Source: Rhodospirillales bacterium
Lineage (GTDB): Bacteria; Pseudomonadota; Alphaproteobacteria; Rhodospirillales; Defluviicoccaceae
Length of the DNA: 9,861 nt
NCBI GenBank assembly: GCA_026125865.1
Contig: JAHCKI010000067.1
Location: 1 to 9,861 of the forward strand
Direction: 5' to 3'
Both the position numbers and the translations under genes were made by a program. The notes below the pieces were generated by a model that saw only the letters and a program-made list of their open reading frames with translations, was not told the DNA's origin and did no database searches. This document shows positions 1 to 6,394 of the stretch, one piece after another; the stretch's first letter is position 1, and each line of letters begins with the position of its first letter.

Positions 1-36
1 CCGTCGACGGTGGCTCCCGCGACGCAGGGATGATGC

Positions 37-1566
37 TCACGGGTATCCTGCAAAGCGCAGCAGATCCGAGAACAGATCCTCGTCGTCGATGATGCGGGGT
101 ACTTTATGCTGGCCGCCGAGCTGGCCGCGACGCTTCATCCAGGCGGCGAACGTGCCGGGCGCGACCATGTGCGCCCGAGGCTGTCTCATGCTGATGTCCC
201 CGATACGGTGGGTGCGGTAGTCGTCGTTGAGCGTCGACAATACCTGGTCCAGGACGGCCGTGAAGCGTTCCGTCGCCAATCTTCCCGGCGCCTTTTCAGC
301 GCATTCGACGACAAACAGATGGCCGCCGACGGCGCTGCCGTTGCCTGGATAGATGGCGCCCACTGCATAGTCGGTCACGCCGGCATGGATGGCCTCGGCA
401 GCCGTCGCCACGGCCTTCTCGATTTCTTCGTCGATCAGGTGTTCGCCGAATGCCGACAGTGTATAGGCGGTGCGGCCCGTTACCAGGATGCGCGGCGGCC
501 GGCGATCGATGAATCGCACGGTGTCGCCGATGACATACGCCCAGACGCCGGCGCAACTGCTCAGCACCAGGGCGTAGTTGACGTTCGTTTCGACGGTGGC
601 CAGCCAGTGCCGCGTCGGCTGCGGCGCGTCCAGTTCTTCGACCGGAACGAATTCGTAAAACAGGCAGGTGTCCACGTTCAGCCTCAGTCCTTCGCCGTCG
701 GCGCGATCCGCGGCCGCGATGATTCCTTCACTGGCGGCGTAAATTTCGCGGGTTTCGGCGTCGCTTCCCGCAAGCAGGTCGCGGAACAACGGCCGGTAGG
801 GCGCGAAATTGACGCCGCCGTGAACGATCAATTCCAGATCCGGCCACAAGGTGGCCAAGCGGCCGTCCCAATTGGGCCGCAGCGTGCGGAGTCGTTCGAA
901 GAAAACGAGAAGCCAGCTCGGAACGCCCGCGATGGCGCGGATGTCCCGCTCAAGGGCGAGGGGCGCCAACGTCGCGATCTTTTCTTCCCAATTGGCGATG
1001 GCCTCGATCGTCCGTGGCGGGAAATACCGACGCCGCGCCCAGAAGGGCAGGACCTTGGCCGCGATTCCCGAAAGATCGCCGCTCCAAATACCGGGCGCAA
1101 GTTCCAGAAGATCGGTGGCGCCGCCCAGCATGAACGATGTGCCCGCCAACAACCGGCCATGGGGATGGTTGACCGCATGGTGGACGAGCAAATCGGCGCA
1201 GCCCCGAAAGTTGGACCGGTTCATTTCGCGCGTGAAGGGAATGTACTTGGTTGTTCCCGACGTGGTTCCGGAAGTGACGGCGAAATAGGGAATGGTGCCG
1301 GGCCAAGTGACATCCGACAGGATTGGTAAGGTCGGTTGCCAATAGCGTTTCCAGAAGTCCTCATAACGCCGGAGAGGAACCCGTTTTTGAAACTCTTCCA
1401 CGGTATCGATGGAACCGAAACCATGATCGCGGCCGAAAAAGGTGTCGGTCGCCTGTCCGACCAGCCCGAGTAATTGGCAACGTTGTAGCTCGACGGGATC
1501 TTGCGCTCCCAGACGCTGCATACGCCATTTTGCGTACATCTTTAGAGCTGGCGTTGCGTCGATCAT
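37..1566 (-). CDS. GH3 family acyl-adenylating amido synthetase
   Basis: A complete 509-residue member of the GH3 (auxin-responsive promoter) family, part of the adenylate-forming superfamily. Plant members activate a carboxylic acid with ATP and join it to an amino acid by an amide bond; the bacterial substrates are mostly unknown. Visible motifs in order: the ATP-phosphate loop TSGTTSGTTK (residues 98-107), YAASEG (276-281), YVIGDTVRF (344-352) with the conserved GD, SAFGEHLIDEEIE (371-383) of the mobile C-terminal domain, and a late QHKVPRI (486-492) whose Lys488 matches the conserved C-terminal lysine. No signal peptide or membrane segment, so it should be cytosolic. The ATG at 1566 fits the usual family N-terminus (MxDATP...), but no Shine-Dalgarno sequence precedes it; the bases just upstream read CCTCC. 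It lies 33 bases downstream of the acylase gene on the same strand, with no terminator between, so co-transcription is likely. The family is certain; the substrate cannot be told from sequence. Confidence 0.93.
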   Translation of the reverse strand: MIDATPALKMYAKWRMQRLGAQDPVELQRCQLLGLVGQATDTFFGRDHGFGSIDTVEEFQKRVPLRRYEDFWKRYWQPTLPILSDVTWPGTIPYFAVTSGTTSGTTKYIPFTREMNRSNFRGCADLLVHHAVNHPHGRLLAGTSFMLGGATDLLELAPGIWSGDLSGIAAKVLPFWARRRYFPPRTIEAIANWEEKIATLAPLALERDIRAIAGVPSWLLVFFERLRTLRPNWDGRLATLWPDLELIVHGGVNFAPYRPLFRDLLAGSDAETREIYAASEGIIAAADRADGEGLRLNVDTCLFYEFVPVEELDAPQPTRHWLATVETNVNYALVLSSCAGVWAYVIGDTVRFIDRRPPRILVTGRTAYTLSAFGEHLIDEEIEKAVATAAEAIHAGVTDYAVGAIYPGNGSAVGGHLFVVECAEKAPGRLATERFTAVLDQVLSTLNDDYRTHRIGDISMRQPRAHMVAPGTFAAWMKRRGQLGGQHKVPRIIDDEDLFSDLLRFAGYP

Positions 1567-1599
1567 GGAGGATTCACATGAAGTAAATCGCTTCCAAGC

Positions 1600-3894
1600 T
1601 CAAGGGTTGAGTGTTGTTTTATAGGAAAATTCTTCATTCACGGTGTCGGGGCGCAGGGGCACACGGATATACTCGCCGGCCAGCCACAAGGGTACCTGAT
1701 CGAGAAACGTGGAGCTGTTGAACCAGCCATCCTGACCGCCCAAGATCACGAAGTGGTTTTGGTCCATGTCGGACAGGTCGGAGATGTGGCGGGCATTGGA
1801 ACCGTATCGCACCTGATGCCGTTCGCCGGTCGCGCCATGGGATGTTTTCATCAAGGTGTCCGTGCCGCCACCGATGGCGTATTCGGCGAATCGGAAGCGC
1901 TTTCCGACAATTGGCAGCAACGCGAGCGGGTGGTTGAGGGCAAGACGGTGCATGCTGCCCCAGTCGGCATGCGCCTTTGCATCTGCGGCTGCCTGTCGCA
2001 AGCTCTTTGCAAGCTGCATCTTAAGGCGTGTCGCATCGGCTCGCTCGATGTCCTCGATCAACAACGACTTGATACGGCTTGCGTTGGTGAACGCCGCCCA
2101 ATCCTGATCACCGAAGTCGACGACATAGAACCCTTCGGTGAAGGCATTGCGAAACGTTTCGAACGCGACGGCGCCCTTTGATTCCGGCCGGTAATACCCG
2201 TCCCAGGTGCGCAGGCGCTTGATGAACGCTCGTTCAGCCTTGGTTGCGTTGGCGAGGACCCCCAATGCGTCCAACTTGCGTACCAGGAGGTCCCGGAGCG
2301 CGACCGACGAGGACATGTAGACGTCTTGCTGAAGGTCCGCGATGTGGGGGACATCGACCGCACTACCCATTTCGAGCAGTTCGGACATGCGTTGCACACG
2401 GTCGTTCGGCGAGAAGAACCAGCCAATCGGTATGGATGCGTGGGCGGGACGGTTGTTGGCCGAGACCAAGTAGCCCCGCTCCGGGTTGAAGCTGATCGGC
2501 AAGTCCTTGACGCCCTGCAACTCGCGCCACGCCTTCTCCGCCGATTCCGGCTGTACGACGAGATCCGACGGAGCGTCGTTGTGCCGGACCGGCAATCGGA
2601 CGGCCATCACCTGTCCGATGTTTCCGTCGACATCGGCGTACAGCATGTTCTGGCCGGGCACGGCGAAGGTTTTGAACGCATCCTTGAAATCCACGAAGGT
2701 GCGGGCCCGCGTGACGGCCAGCATGGCGCCGATTTCGTCACTGACCTGGTGACCGGTCCATCGTAGCGCCAAGTCGGGAGCGGCCATGTCCCGGACCTGT
2801 GGCGCGTCCGAAAGGATCGGCCCCCAAGGCGTTTCGCGCACCACGATCTCCCGATCGGGCCACCAGCGAACCTTGATGGTTTCCCGCCGCTGACGGATTT
2901 GATCGCGCGGCAAGGCGGATACGTCATAGAGGTCGCTTGCCGCCGCCCGCATGTTTGTGCCGCCCCAGGCGATCCGGGGATTGCGGCCGATGGCGAACAC
3001 CGGCAAACCCGGCGCCATAAGTCCCACGGCGTGAAGGGATGGCGACTTCAGTCCGGCGATCAACCATGTGTTGGGCAGGTTGATCCCCAAGTGGGGATCG
3101 TTGGCGATGATCGCGGCGCTGTTGCGGCTTCGTGCCGGTCCCACGGCGAGGCTATTGCTGCCCGAGCGGCCGAGTCCCGCCAAAATCTCCATTAACAGTG
3201 CCGCATCCGTTTCCTGGTCGAAGCTGGGGACTGAATCGGCGCCATTGCGGACCAGCCGCGTCCAGATTTCGTCCCAGTCGCCGCGCTGGCGCAGTTTGAG
3301 AAGGTTGAACCAAACCAGCCAATTGACGTCGGTTCCGGTGAGGCGGCCGAAGGTCAATATGTCGGCGACTGTCCACGGTTCCCGCTCCAGTCCGAGAATC
3401 GAATACTCGGCGGGCAGTGTCTCCACCCTTTGCAGATAGGTGTTGACGCCCTCGACGAAACGGCCGAGCCAAGCCCGCGTCGCGGACGGAAGTGACGTTT
3501 CGATGTCCCGCACCGCGCGGCCGAAATCGAGGATGCGTAAGCCGTGATCGATATCGATGGCCAGTGGTCCGGCGATTTCGGCGATGCGGCCCTGGGCGAT
3601 GCGGCGGTAAATCTCCATCTGTCCGAGGCGGAGGTGGGCGTGTACAAGACCAAGCGCGAAAGCGGCGTCATCGTCGTGGCGGGCGAAGATGAAGGGAATC
3701 TGATGGTCGTCCCACCGGATCTCGACAGGCGCCCGCAACGGAAGACTAGCGGTTGGAATCGCAGCAAGGCGTTCCTGGACGGTCGATCGCGGCGGCATCG
3801 GCGTCAGAACGGCGCATCCGCCGACCAGGCACGAGGCGGCCAAGGCGGCGGCCATCCGAACTGAACTTTTCCAGGTCGTGTTGGTTCGCCGCAT
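1600..3894 (-). CDS. Penicillin acylase family lipoprotein (Ntn hydrolase)
   Basis: A complete 764-residue precursor of the penicillin G acylase / acyl-homoserine-lactone acylase family (N-terminal nucleophile hydrolases), which hydrolyse amide bonds between an acyl group and an amine. A basic N-terminus, a hydrophobic stretch (about 13-25) and a lipobox VGGC at Cys27 indicate a lipoprotein; Ala at +2 favours the outer membrane. The family is made as one chain that cuts itself, and the expected cut is Gly245-Ser246 in GRSGSNSLAVGP, freeing Ser246 as the nucleophile at the start of the beta chain. Other hallmarks: NDPHL (265-269), GQNMLYADVDGNIGQV (414-429), and SANNRP (478-483), whose Asn is the likely oxyanion-hole residue. 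The ATG at 3894 has a good ribosome binding site (GGGAGGGG about 8 bases upstream). It leads the presumed two-gene unit with the GH3 gene. The substrate class (beta-lactam, acyl-homoserine lactone, other N-acyl amides) cannot be decided. Confidence 0.94.
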   Translation of the reverse strand: MRRTNTTWKSSVRMAAALAASCLVGGCAVLTPMPPRSTVQERLAAIPTASLPLRAPVEIRWDDHQIPFIFARHDDDAAFALGLVHAHLRLGQMEIYRRIAQGRIAEIAGPLAIDIDHGLRILDFGRAVRDIETSLPSATRAWLGRFVEGVNTYLQRVETLPAEYSILGLEREPWTVADILTFGRLTGTDVNWLVWFNLLKLRQRGDWDEIWTRLVRNGADSVPSFDQETDAALLMEILAGLGRSGSNSLAVGPARSRNSAAIIANDPHLGINLPNTWLIAGLKSPSLHAVGLMAPGLPVFAIGRNPRIAWGGTNMRAAASDLYDVSALPRDQIRQRRETIKVRWWPDREIVVRETPWGPILSDAPQVRDMAAPDLALRWTGHQVSDEIGAMLAVTRARTFVDFKDAFKTFAVPGQNMLYADVDGNIGQVMAVRLPVRHNDAPSDLVVQPESAEKAWRELQGVKDLPISFNPERGYLVSANNRPAHASIPIGWFFSPNDRVQRMSELLEMGSAVDVPHIADLQQDVYMSSSVALRDLLVRKLDALGVLANATKAERAFIKRLRTWDGYYRPESKGAVAFETFRNAFTEGFYVVDFGDQDWAAFTNASRIKSLLIEDIERADATRLKMQLAKSLRQAAADAKAHADWGSMHRLALNHPLALLPIVGKRFRFAEYAIGGGTDTLMKTSHGATGERHQVRYGSNARHISDLSDMDQNHFVILGGQDGWFNSSTFLDQVPLWLAGEYIRVPLRPDTVNEEFSYKTTLNP

Positions 3895-4184
3895 TTTCCG
3901 AACCCCTCCCTTCCCGTGAGCGCTTTGCTAACACAAAAACGGGAGAGCTTGGAGGCTCAAACCGCCACGACGCGCGGACTTGCTCTTGTATTCATCCCAC
4001 TCGGCGTGAAGACCAGGACCACCAAGCTCACGGTCCATTGCGGTCGCGGGCTGAGATACTGATCCAGCCGCCCCACCGTCCCACTCGTTTCTCCCCTGTC
4101 ACAGTTGGCGGGGAGTCTCCTCCGAAGCGGGCGCAGAACAGCAACATCAGTCCTGAATGCCCAATTCGATGCGGAGACTCCACT
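3895..4184. other. Intergenic region with overlapping inverted repeats
   Basis: This 290-base gap lies between the stop of the 535-residue peptidoglycan-binding protein and the start of the acylase, both on the minus strand. It should contain the acylase promoter, but I could not find a convincing -35/-10 pair. It holds 8-bp inverted repeats that share one arm: CCGTGAGC (3914-3921) pairs with GCTCACGG (4026-4033), and GAGCTTGG (3945-3952) pairs with CCAAGCTC (4022-4029). A 9-bp pair, GGAGTCTCC (4112-4120) and GGAGACTCC (4173-4181), flanks the part next to the upstream gene. On the minus strand an ATG at 4038 opens a 36-codon ORF ending at 3928 (TAG), without a ribosome binding site. It could be regulatory RNA structure, a decayed gene end or a degenerate repeat element. 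Confidence 0.4.
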
Positions 4185-5792
4185 TCAAGGGGCAGGGGGA
4201 AGGCCGGAGCGGTCGAAGCGGAAGGAGCCTCGCGCTTCGTCCAGTTGTCCGATATCGGGCGGCAGGCGAAAGCATTGGGGGTTGTGGCCACGGCCCCATT
4301 GCGGCCACCGGTCGATGCTTTTGATGGTTTTAGCGAGGCCACCGCCCACATAACCGGCGGCGACCCGCAACGATCGGATCAAGGCTTTCTCGTGGGCGTC
4401 CGTCCATGAGGCCGGGTCCCGGTCCCAGCCCAGATTCTTGTGATTTTCCCTCAGCGTATTCAATACAGAGTGGAGACGCGGCGCAGCGCGGCCCTTGGCG
4501 ACAATGTGCCCCGGGTAGCGCACGTGCCAGCGGAGCAACATGGCGATGGCCTTTTCGGACGTAAAAATGTCTTCCAGCCGCGGCCCCAGCGGCGAGTCGT
4601 CCCACGGCATTTCGACAAGGTCACGCAAGCGGATGCGCGTCATGTCCCACATACCGCGCTGGTACCCCGACATGGTACGGCCGGCCATGACGAAGCGGTA
4701 GAACCAGTGCCATGATTTGAAGTAGTTGCCTTCCTCTTCCCGTTCGGGGAGCCTATGAAAGGCGCCGTTCTCATCCTGGGACACAAGCCAGCTCGCGTAC
4801 TTGCGTTGTCCACGATCGAACAGGGACTTTCCGTCGGCCTTGTTTCCGTCGCTTACCCAACAGTCATCGACGCCGATTCCGAAAAAACCGAAAATGCGAT
4901 GAAAGGCGGCCGGGTCCACATGCTGAAGGTAGGCGAGATAGCCGCATAGCTCACCGTTGGCCACATAGCCACGGCGGCCGGCAATGCCCAGCGTCCAATG
5001 GCAGGGACCGACGGAGATGAAAGCGTTGTCGTAGGCGTTGACGCAGTCGAAGTGCCCCAGGCATTCGACTTCCGAGACAGCGCGAACGACCTTGAACGTC
5101 GATTTCTGCTTGGCGTCGAGCGCCTCCAGCGGCTTGCCGATCAGTCGTTCCGGCAGGATTTCCCCTTCGGGTGAGGAATGCCTTGGCGGCATCGAACGCG
5201 GGCCGCTCCATGACAGATAGGTGGCGAAATCGCCGAGGTTGATCCGATCGTTTTTGTCGTCGGATGCGGCGGTGGCGTCGTCGCAAGGGGAGCTGAAATA
5301 ACCGCTGAGATCACGTACGAACATGCGCACCGACGTGTCGGTGATGGCGTCGTGGCGCCAGAGGTTGTCGGCTTCGAGCCGAAAACGGCATCCGTTCCGC
5401 ATCCGCCAGGCTTCCACCACGACCGGACAGCGCCAGCGGTTGTCAAGCCAGTGGTTCAGAGCGTCGCGGGTGGCGGCGTCGACGACGCCGCTGACCAATC
5501 CGGAATACCGGTGCGCGCCGGTGGCGACGGGTTGCAGTCGGTCGGCATAATTGTCGGAATCGGCGCCGTCGATCTCCTGCCCGACCCTGTCCATCGCCGC
5601 ATATGCCTGGAACTCGCGAACCGCCCAATAGGTGTGAAGGCCGAAGATACCATCGACGAAACCAATGACGGCAAAGCCGAGTTCGATGAGGTCACGCTGC
5701 AGGTTTTTTACGGCATCGAAATTGTTGCTGCCTCGTCTCAGGTCCGATTTGCCATATCGGTCGGCCCTGGTCTGCGAAGTCGGCTGAAGCAT
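4185..5792 (-). CDS. Peptidoglycan-binding-domain protein with unassigned large C-terminal region, possible cell-wall hydrolase
   Basis: A 535-residue protein. Residues about 24-66 match the PG_binding_1 fold, a three-helix module that binds the peptidoglycan stem, with the typical pattern VKNLQRDLIELGF...VDGIFG..T..AVREFQ. Residues 97-116 (SGVVDAATRDALNHWL) look like a second half of such a module after an insert. The remaining 400 residues are not a family I can name. The block at 238-270, with Glu241/Glu243, then FDCVNAYDNAFIS, then VGPCHWTLG, has the layout of a lysozyme-like active site (a Glu followed by a G..QWT-type loop); a peptidoglycan or polysaccharide hydrolase is my inference. 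The region is rich in Trp and Cys. No signal peptide is visible. I chose the ATG at 5792, which has AAGGA 8 bases upstream. A longer frame from a TTG at 5867 is possible, but that TTG falls in the probable -35 element. Confidence 0.8.
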   Translation of the reverse strand: MLQPTSQTRADRYGKSDLRRGSNNFDAVKNLQRDLIELGFAVIGFVDGIFGLHTYWAVREFQAYAAMDRVGQEIDGADSDNYADRLQPVATGAHRYSGLVSGVVDAATRDALNHWLDNRWRCPVVVEAWRMRNGCRFRLEADNLWRHDAITDTSVRMFVRDLSGYFSSPCDDATAASDDKNDRINLGDFATYLSWSGPRSMPPRHSSPEGEILPERLIGKPLEALDAKQKSTFKVVRAVSEVECLGHFDCVNAYDNAFISVGPCHWTLGIAGRRGYVANGELCGYLAYLQHVDPAAFHRIFGFFGIGVDDCWVSDGNKADGKSLFDRGQRKYASWLVSQDENGAFHRLPEREEEGNYFKSWHWFYRFVMAGRTMSGYQRGMWDMTRIRLRDLVEMPWDDSPLGPRLEDIFTSEKAIAMLLRWHVRYPGHIVAKGRAAPRLHSVLNTLRENHKNLGWDRDPASWTDAHEKALIRSLRVAAGYVGGGLAKTIKSIDRWPQWGRGHNPQCFRLPPDIGQLDEARGSFRFDRSGLPPAP

Positions 5793-5822
5793 CGGCGGTA
5801 TCCTTTCCCGAACAAAATAGGA

Positions 5823-5840
5823 ACTTATGCGACAATAAGT
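5823..5840. promoter_or_regulatory. Palindrome ACTTAT-N6-ATAAGT, candidate operator
   Basis: A perfect 6+6 bp inverted repeat, ACTTAT gcgaca ATAAGT, 30 to 48 bases upstream of the ATG at 5792. It overlaps the last base of the proposed -10 element and the expected transcription start of that gene, a classic place for a repressor. It is AT-rich in an otherwise GC-rich context. It could also be a short RNA hairpin in the 5' leader, but it has no T-run and would be weak. Confidence 0.35.
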
Positions 5841-5867
5841 CTCTATGAGGGAAAAAATACCTATCAA
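5840..5867 (-). promoter_or_regulatory. Candidate promoter of the peptidoglycan-binding-protein gene
   Basis: Read on the minus strand: -35 TTGATA (5867-5862, five of six matches to TTGACA and preceded by C, as usual in alphaproteobacteria), a 16-base spacer containing a T-run, then TAGAGA (5845-5840) as a weak -10 (three of six). Transcription would start near 5833, leaving a leader of about 40 bases before the ATG. The -10 is poor, so this is only a candidate, and a weak -10 would suit an activated or repressed gene. Confidence 0.3.
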
Positions 5868-5939
5868 GCCAGGGAGGTTGCCACCGCGCGGCCTTGGGGC
5901 CGATGCGTTTCGTCGGGAAAAAGCGTTGCGGGAGAAGCC

Positions 5940-6005
5940 ATGAGCAGGATCGTCACCATTCTCTGTCGGGTGATGCTCTTGACGGCGGCCCCCGTGGTCG
6001 CATAA
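5940..6005 (+). CDS. Possible 21-residue leader peptide upstream of rpmB
   Basis: An ATG at 5940 opens 21 codons ending in TAA (6003-6005). GGGAGAAG sits two bases upstream, a Shine-Dalgarno-like sequence at rather short spacing. The peptide begins MSRIVTILCRVMLL and ends AAPVVA: a basic start and then a hydrophobic run, like a signal-peptide core with nothing after it. A terminator-like hairpin begins 14 bases after its stop and rpmB 58 bases after. It may be a regulatory leader ORF or a tiny membrane peptide. Against coding: a good promoter-like pair (5979-6008) lies inside it, which could by itself explain conserved sequence here. I do not know of a described leader peptide for rpmB. Confidence 0.25.
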   Translation: MSRIVTILCRVMLLTAAPVVA

Positions 6006-6008
6006 AAA
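5979..6008 (+). promoter_or_regulatory. Candidate rpmB promoter
   Basis: TTGACG (5979-5984, five of six matches and preceded by C, giving the CTTGAC typical of alphaproteobacterial housekeeping promoters), an 18-base spacer, then TAAAAA (6003-6008, four of six). Transcription would begin near 6015, about 49 bases before the rpmB ATG and immediately before the hairpin at 6020-6042. It is the best sigma-70-like pair seen upstream of rpmB, a gene that needs strong expression. Confidence 0.42.
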
Positions 6009-6019
6009 GCCGGCCGGAC

Positions 6020-6042
6020 GGGGCTGTCAGCGGCCCCTTTTT
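6020..6042 (+). terminator. Terminator-like hairpin in the rpmB leader
   Basis: GGGGCTG (6020-6026), loop TCAG, CGGCCCC (6031-6037) form a 7-bp stem with one G-T pair, directly followed by TTTTT (6038-6042): the form of an intrinsic terminator on the plus strand. AAAAAG at 6004-6009 makes it roughly symmetrical, so it could also work on the minus strand. It ends 21 bases before the rpmB ATG. It may stop transcripts arriving from upstream, act as an attenuator, or form a 5' hairpin on an rpmB mRNA starting near 6015. Confidence 0.5.
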
Positions 6043-6063
6043 GTCGTTGAAAGGAACTCTGTC

Positions 6064-6363
6064 ATGGCTAGGCGTTGCGGCTTGACCGGCAAGGGTGTGC
6101 TGACCGGTAACAATGTCAGCCATGCCCACAACAAGACCCGCCGGAGATTTCTACCCAACCTCCAGGAAACGTCGGTTCCCAGCGAAACGTTGGGTGAAAT
6201 GGTGCGTTTGAAGCTGAGTACGCGGGCGATCAAGACCATCGATCACAAGGGTGGTTTCGATGCCTTTCTTCTCGACACCCGTGATGCGGATCTGTCCCCA
6301 CGGCTGCGCCGGCTCAAGAAGCGCATTGTCGCTCTGCAGGCATCATCGGCTTCGGCCGGTTAA
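6064..6363 (+). CDS. rpmB: 50S ribosomal protein L28
   Basis: A complete 99-residue L28 of the large ribosomal subunit. The N-terminal MARRCGLTGKGVLTGNNVSH and the following HNKTRRRFLPNLQ are the conserved core; the rest (RLKLSTRAIKTIDHKGGFDAFLL and a basic helix near 80-91) also fits, and the length is usual for alphaproteobacteria. It has none of the extra zinc-binding cysteine pairs found in some L28 forms; only Cys5 is present. The ribosome binding site AAGGA (6051-6055) lies 8 bases before the ATG. It stands alone on the plus strand, with a hairpin and a candidate promoter in its leader, and its stop is 31 bases from the stop of the convergent ygfZ. No strong terminator follows; a weak CCC-AGCC-GGG hairpin with six Ts (6407-6422) lies inside the 3' end of ygfZ. 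Confidence 0.97.
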   Translation: MARRCGLTGKGVLTGNNVSHAHNKTRRRFLPNLQETSVPSETLGEMVRLKLSTRAIKTIDHKGGFDAFLLDTRDADLSPRLRRLKKRIVALQASSASAG

Positions 6364-6394
6364 GTCCACGCGCCGACATCAAGCCGCAGGTGTC

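Noticed and set aside
1..10. Perfect palindrome CCGTCGACGG downstream of the GH3 gene
   Set aside because: Ten bases, no T-run and at the window edge; cannot be judged as a terminator or site.
106..1329. Long plus-strand open frame of 407 codons
   Set aside because: It is antisense to the GH3 gene, whose motifs are all intact; the frame has no recognisable domain and is a GC-rich shadow.
1566..1582. Plus-strand GGAGGATTCAC ATG AAG TAA, a perfect ribosome binding site with a two-codon ORF
   Set aside because: It lies antisense at the start of the GH3 gene and nothing follows that it could regulate; most likely chance.
3919..3960. Possible promoter for the acylase starting at TTGAGC (minus strand, 3960-3955)
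   Set aside because: No acceptable -10 hexamer lies at 16-18 bases; the nearest candidate (TTAGCA) is 23 bases away.
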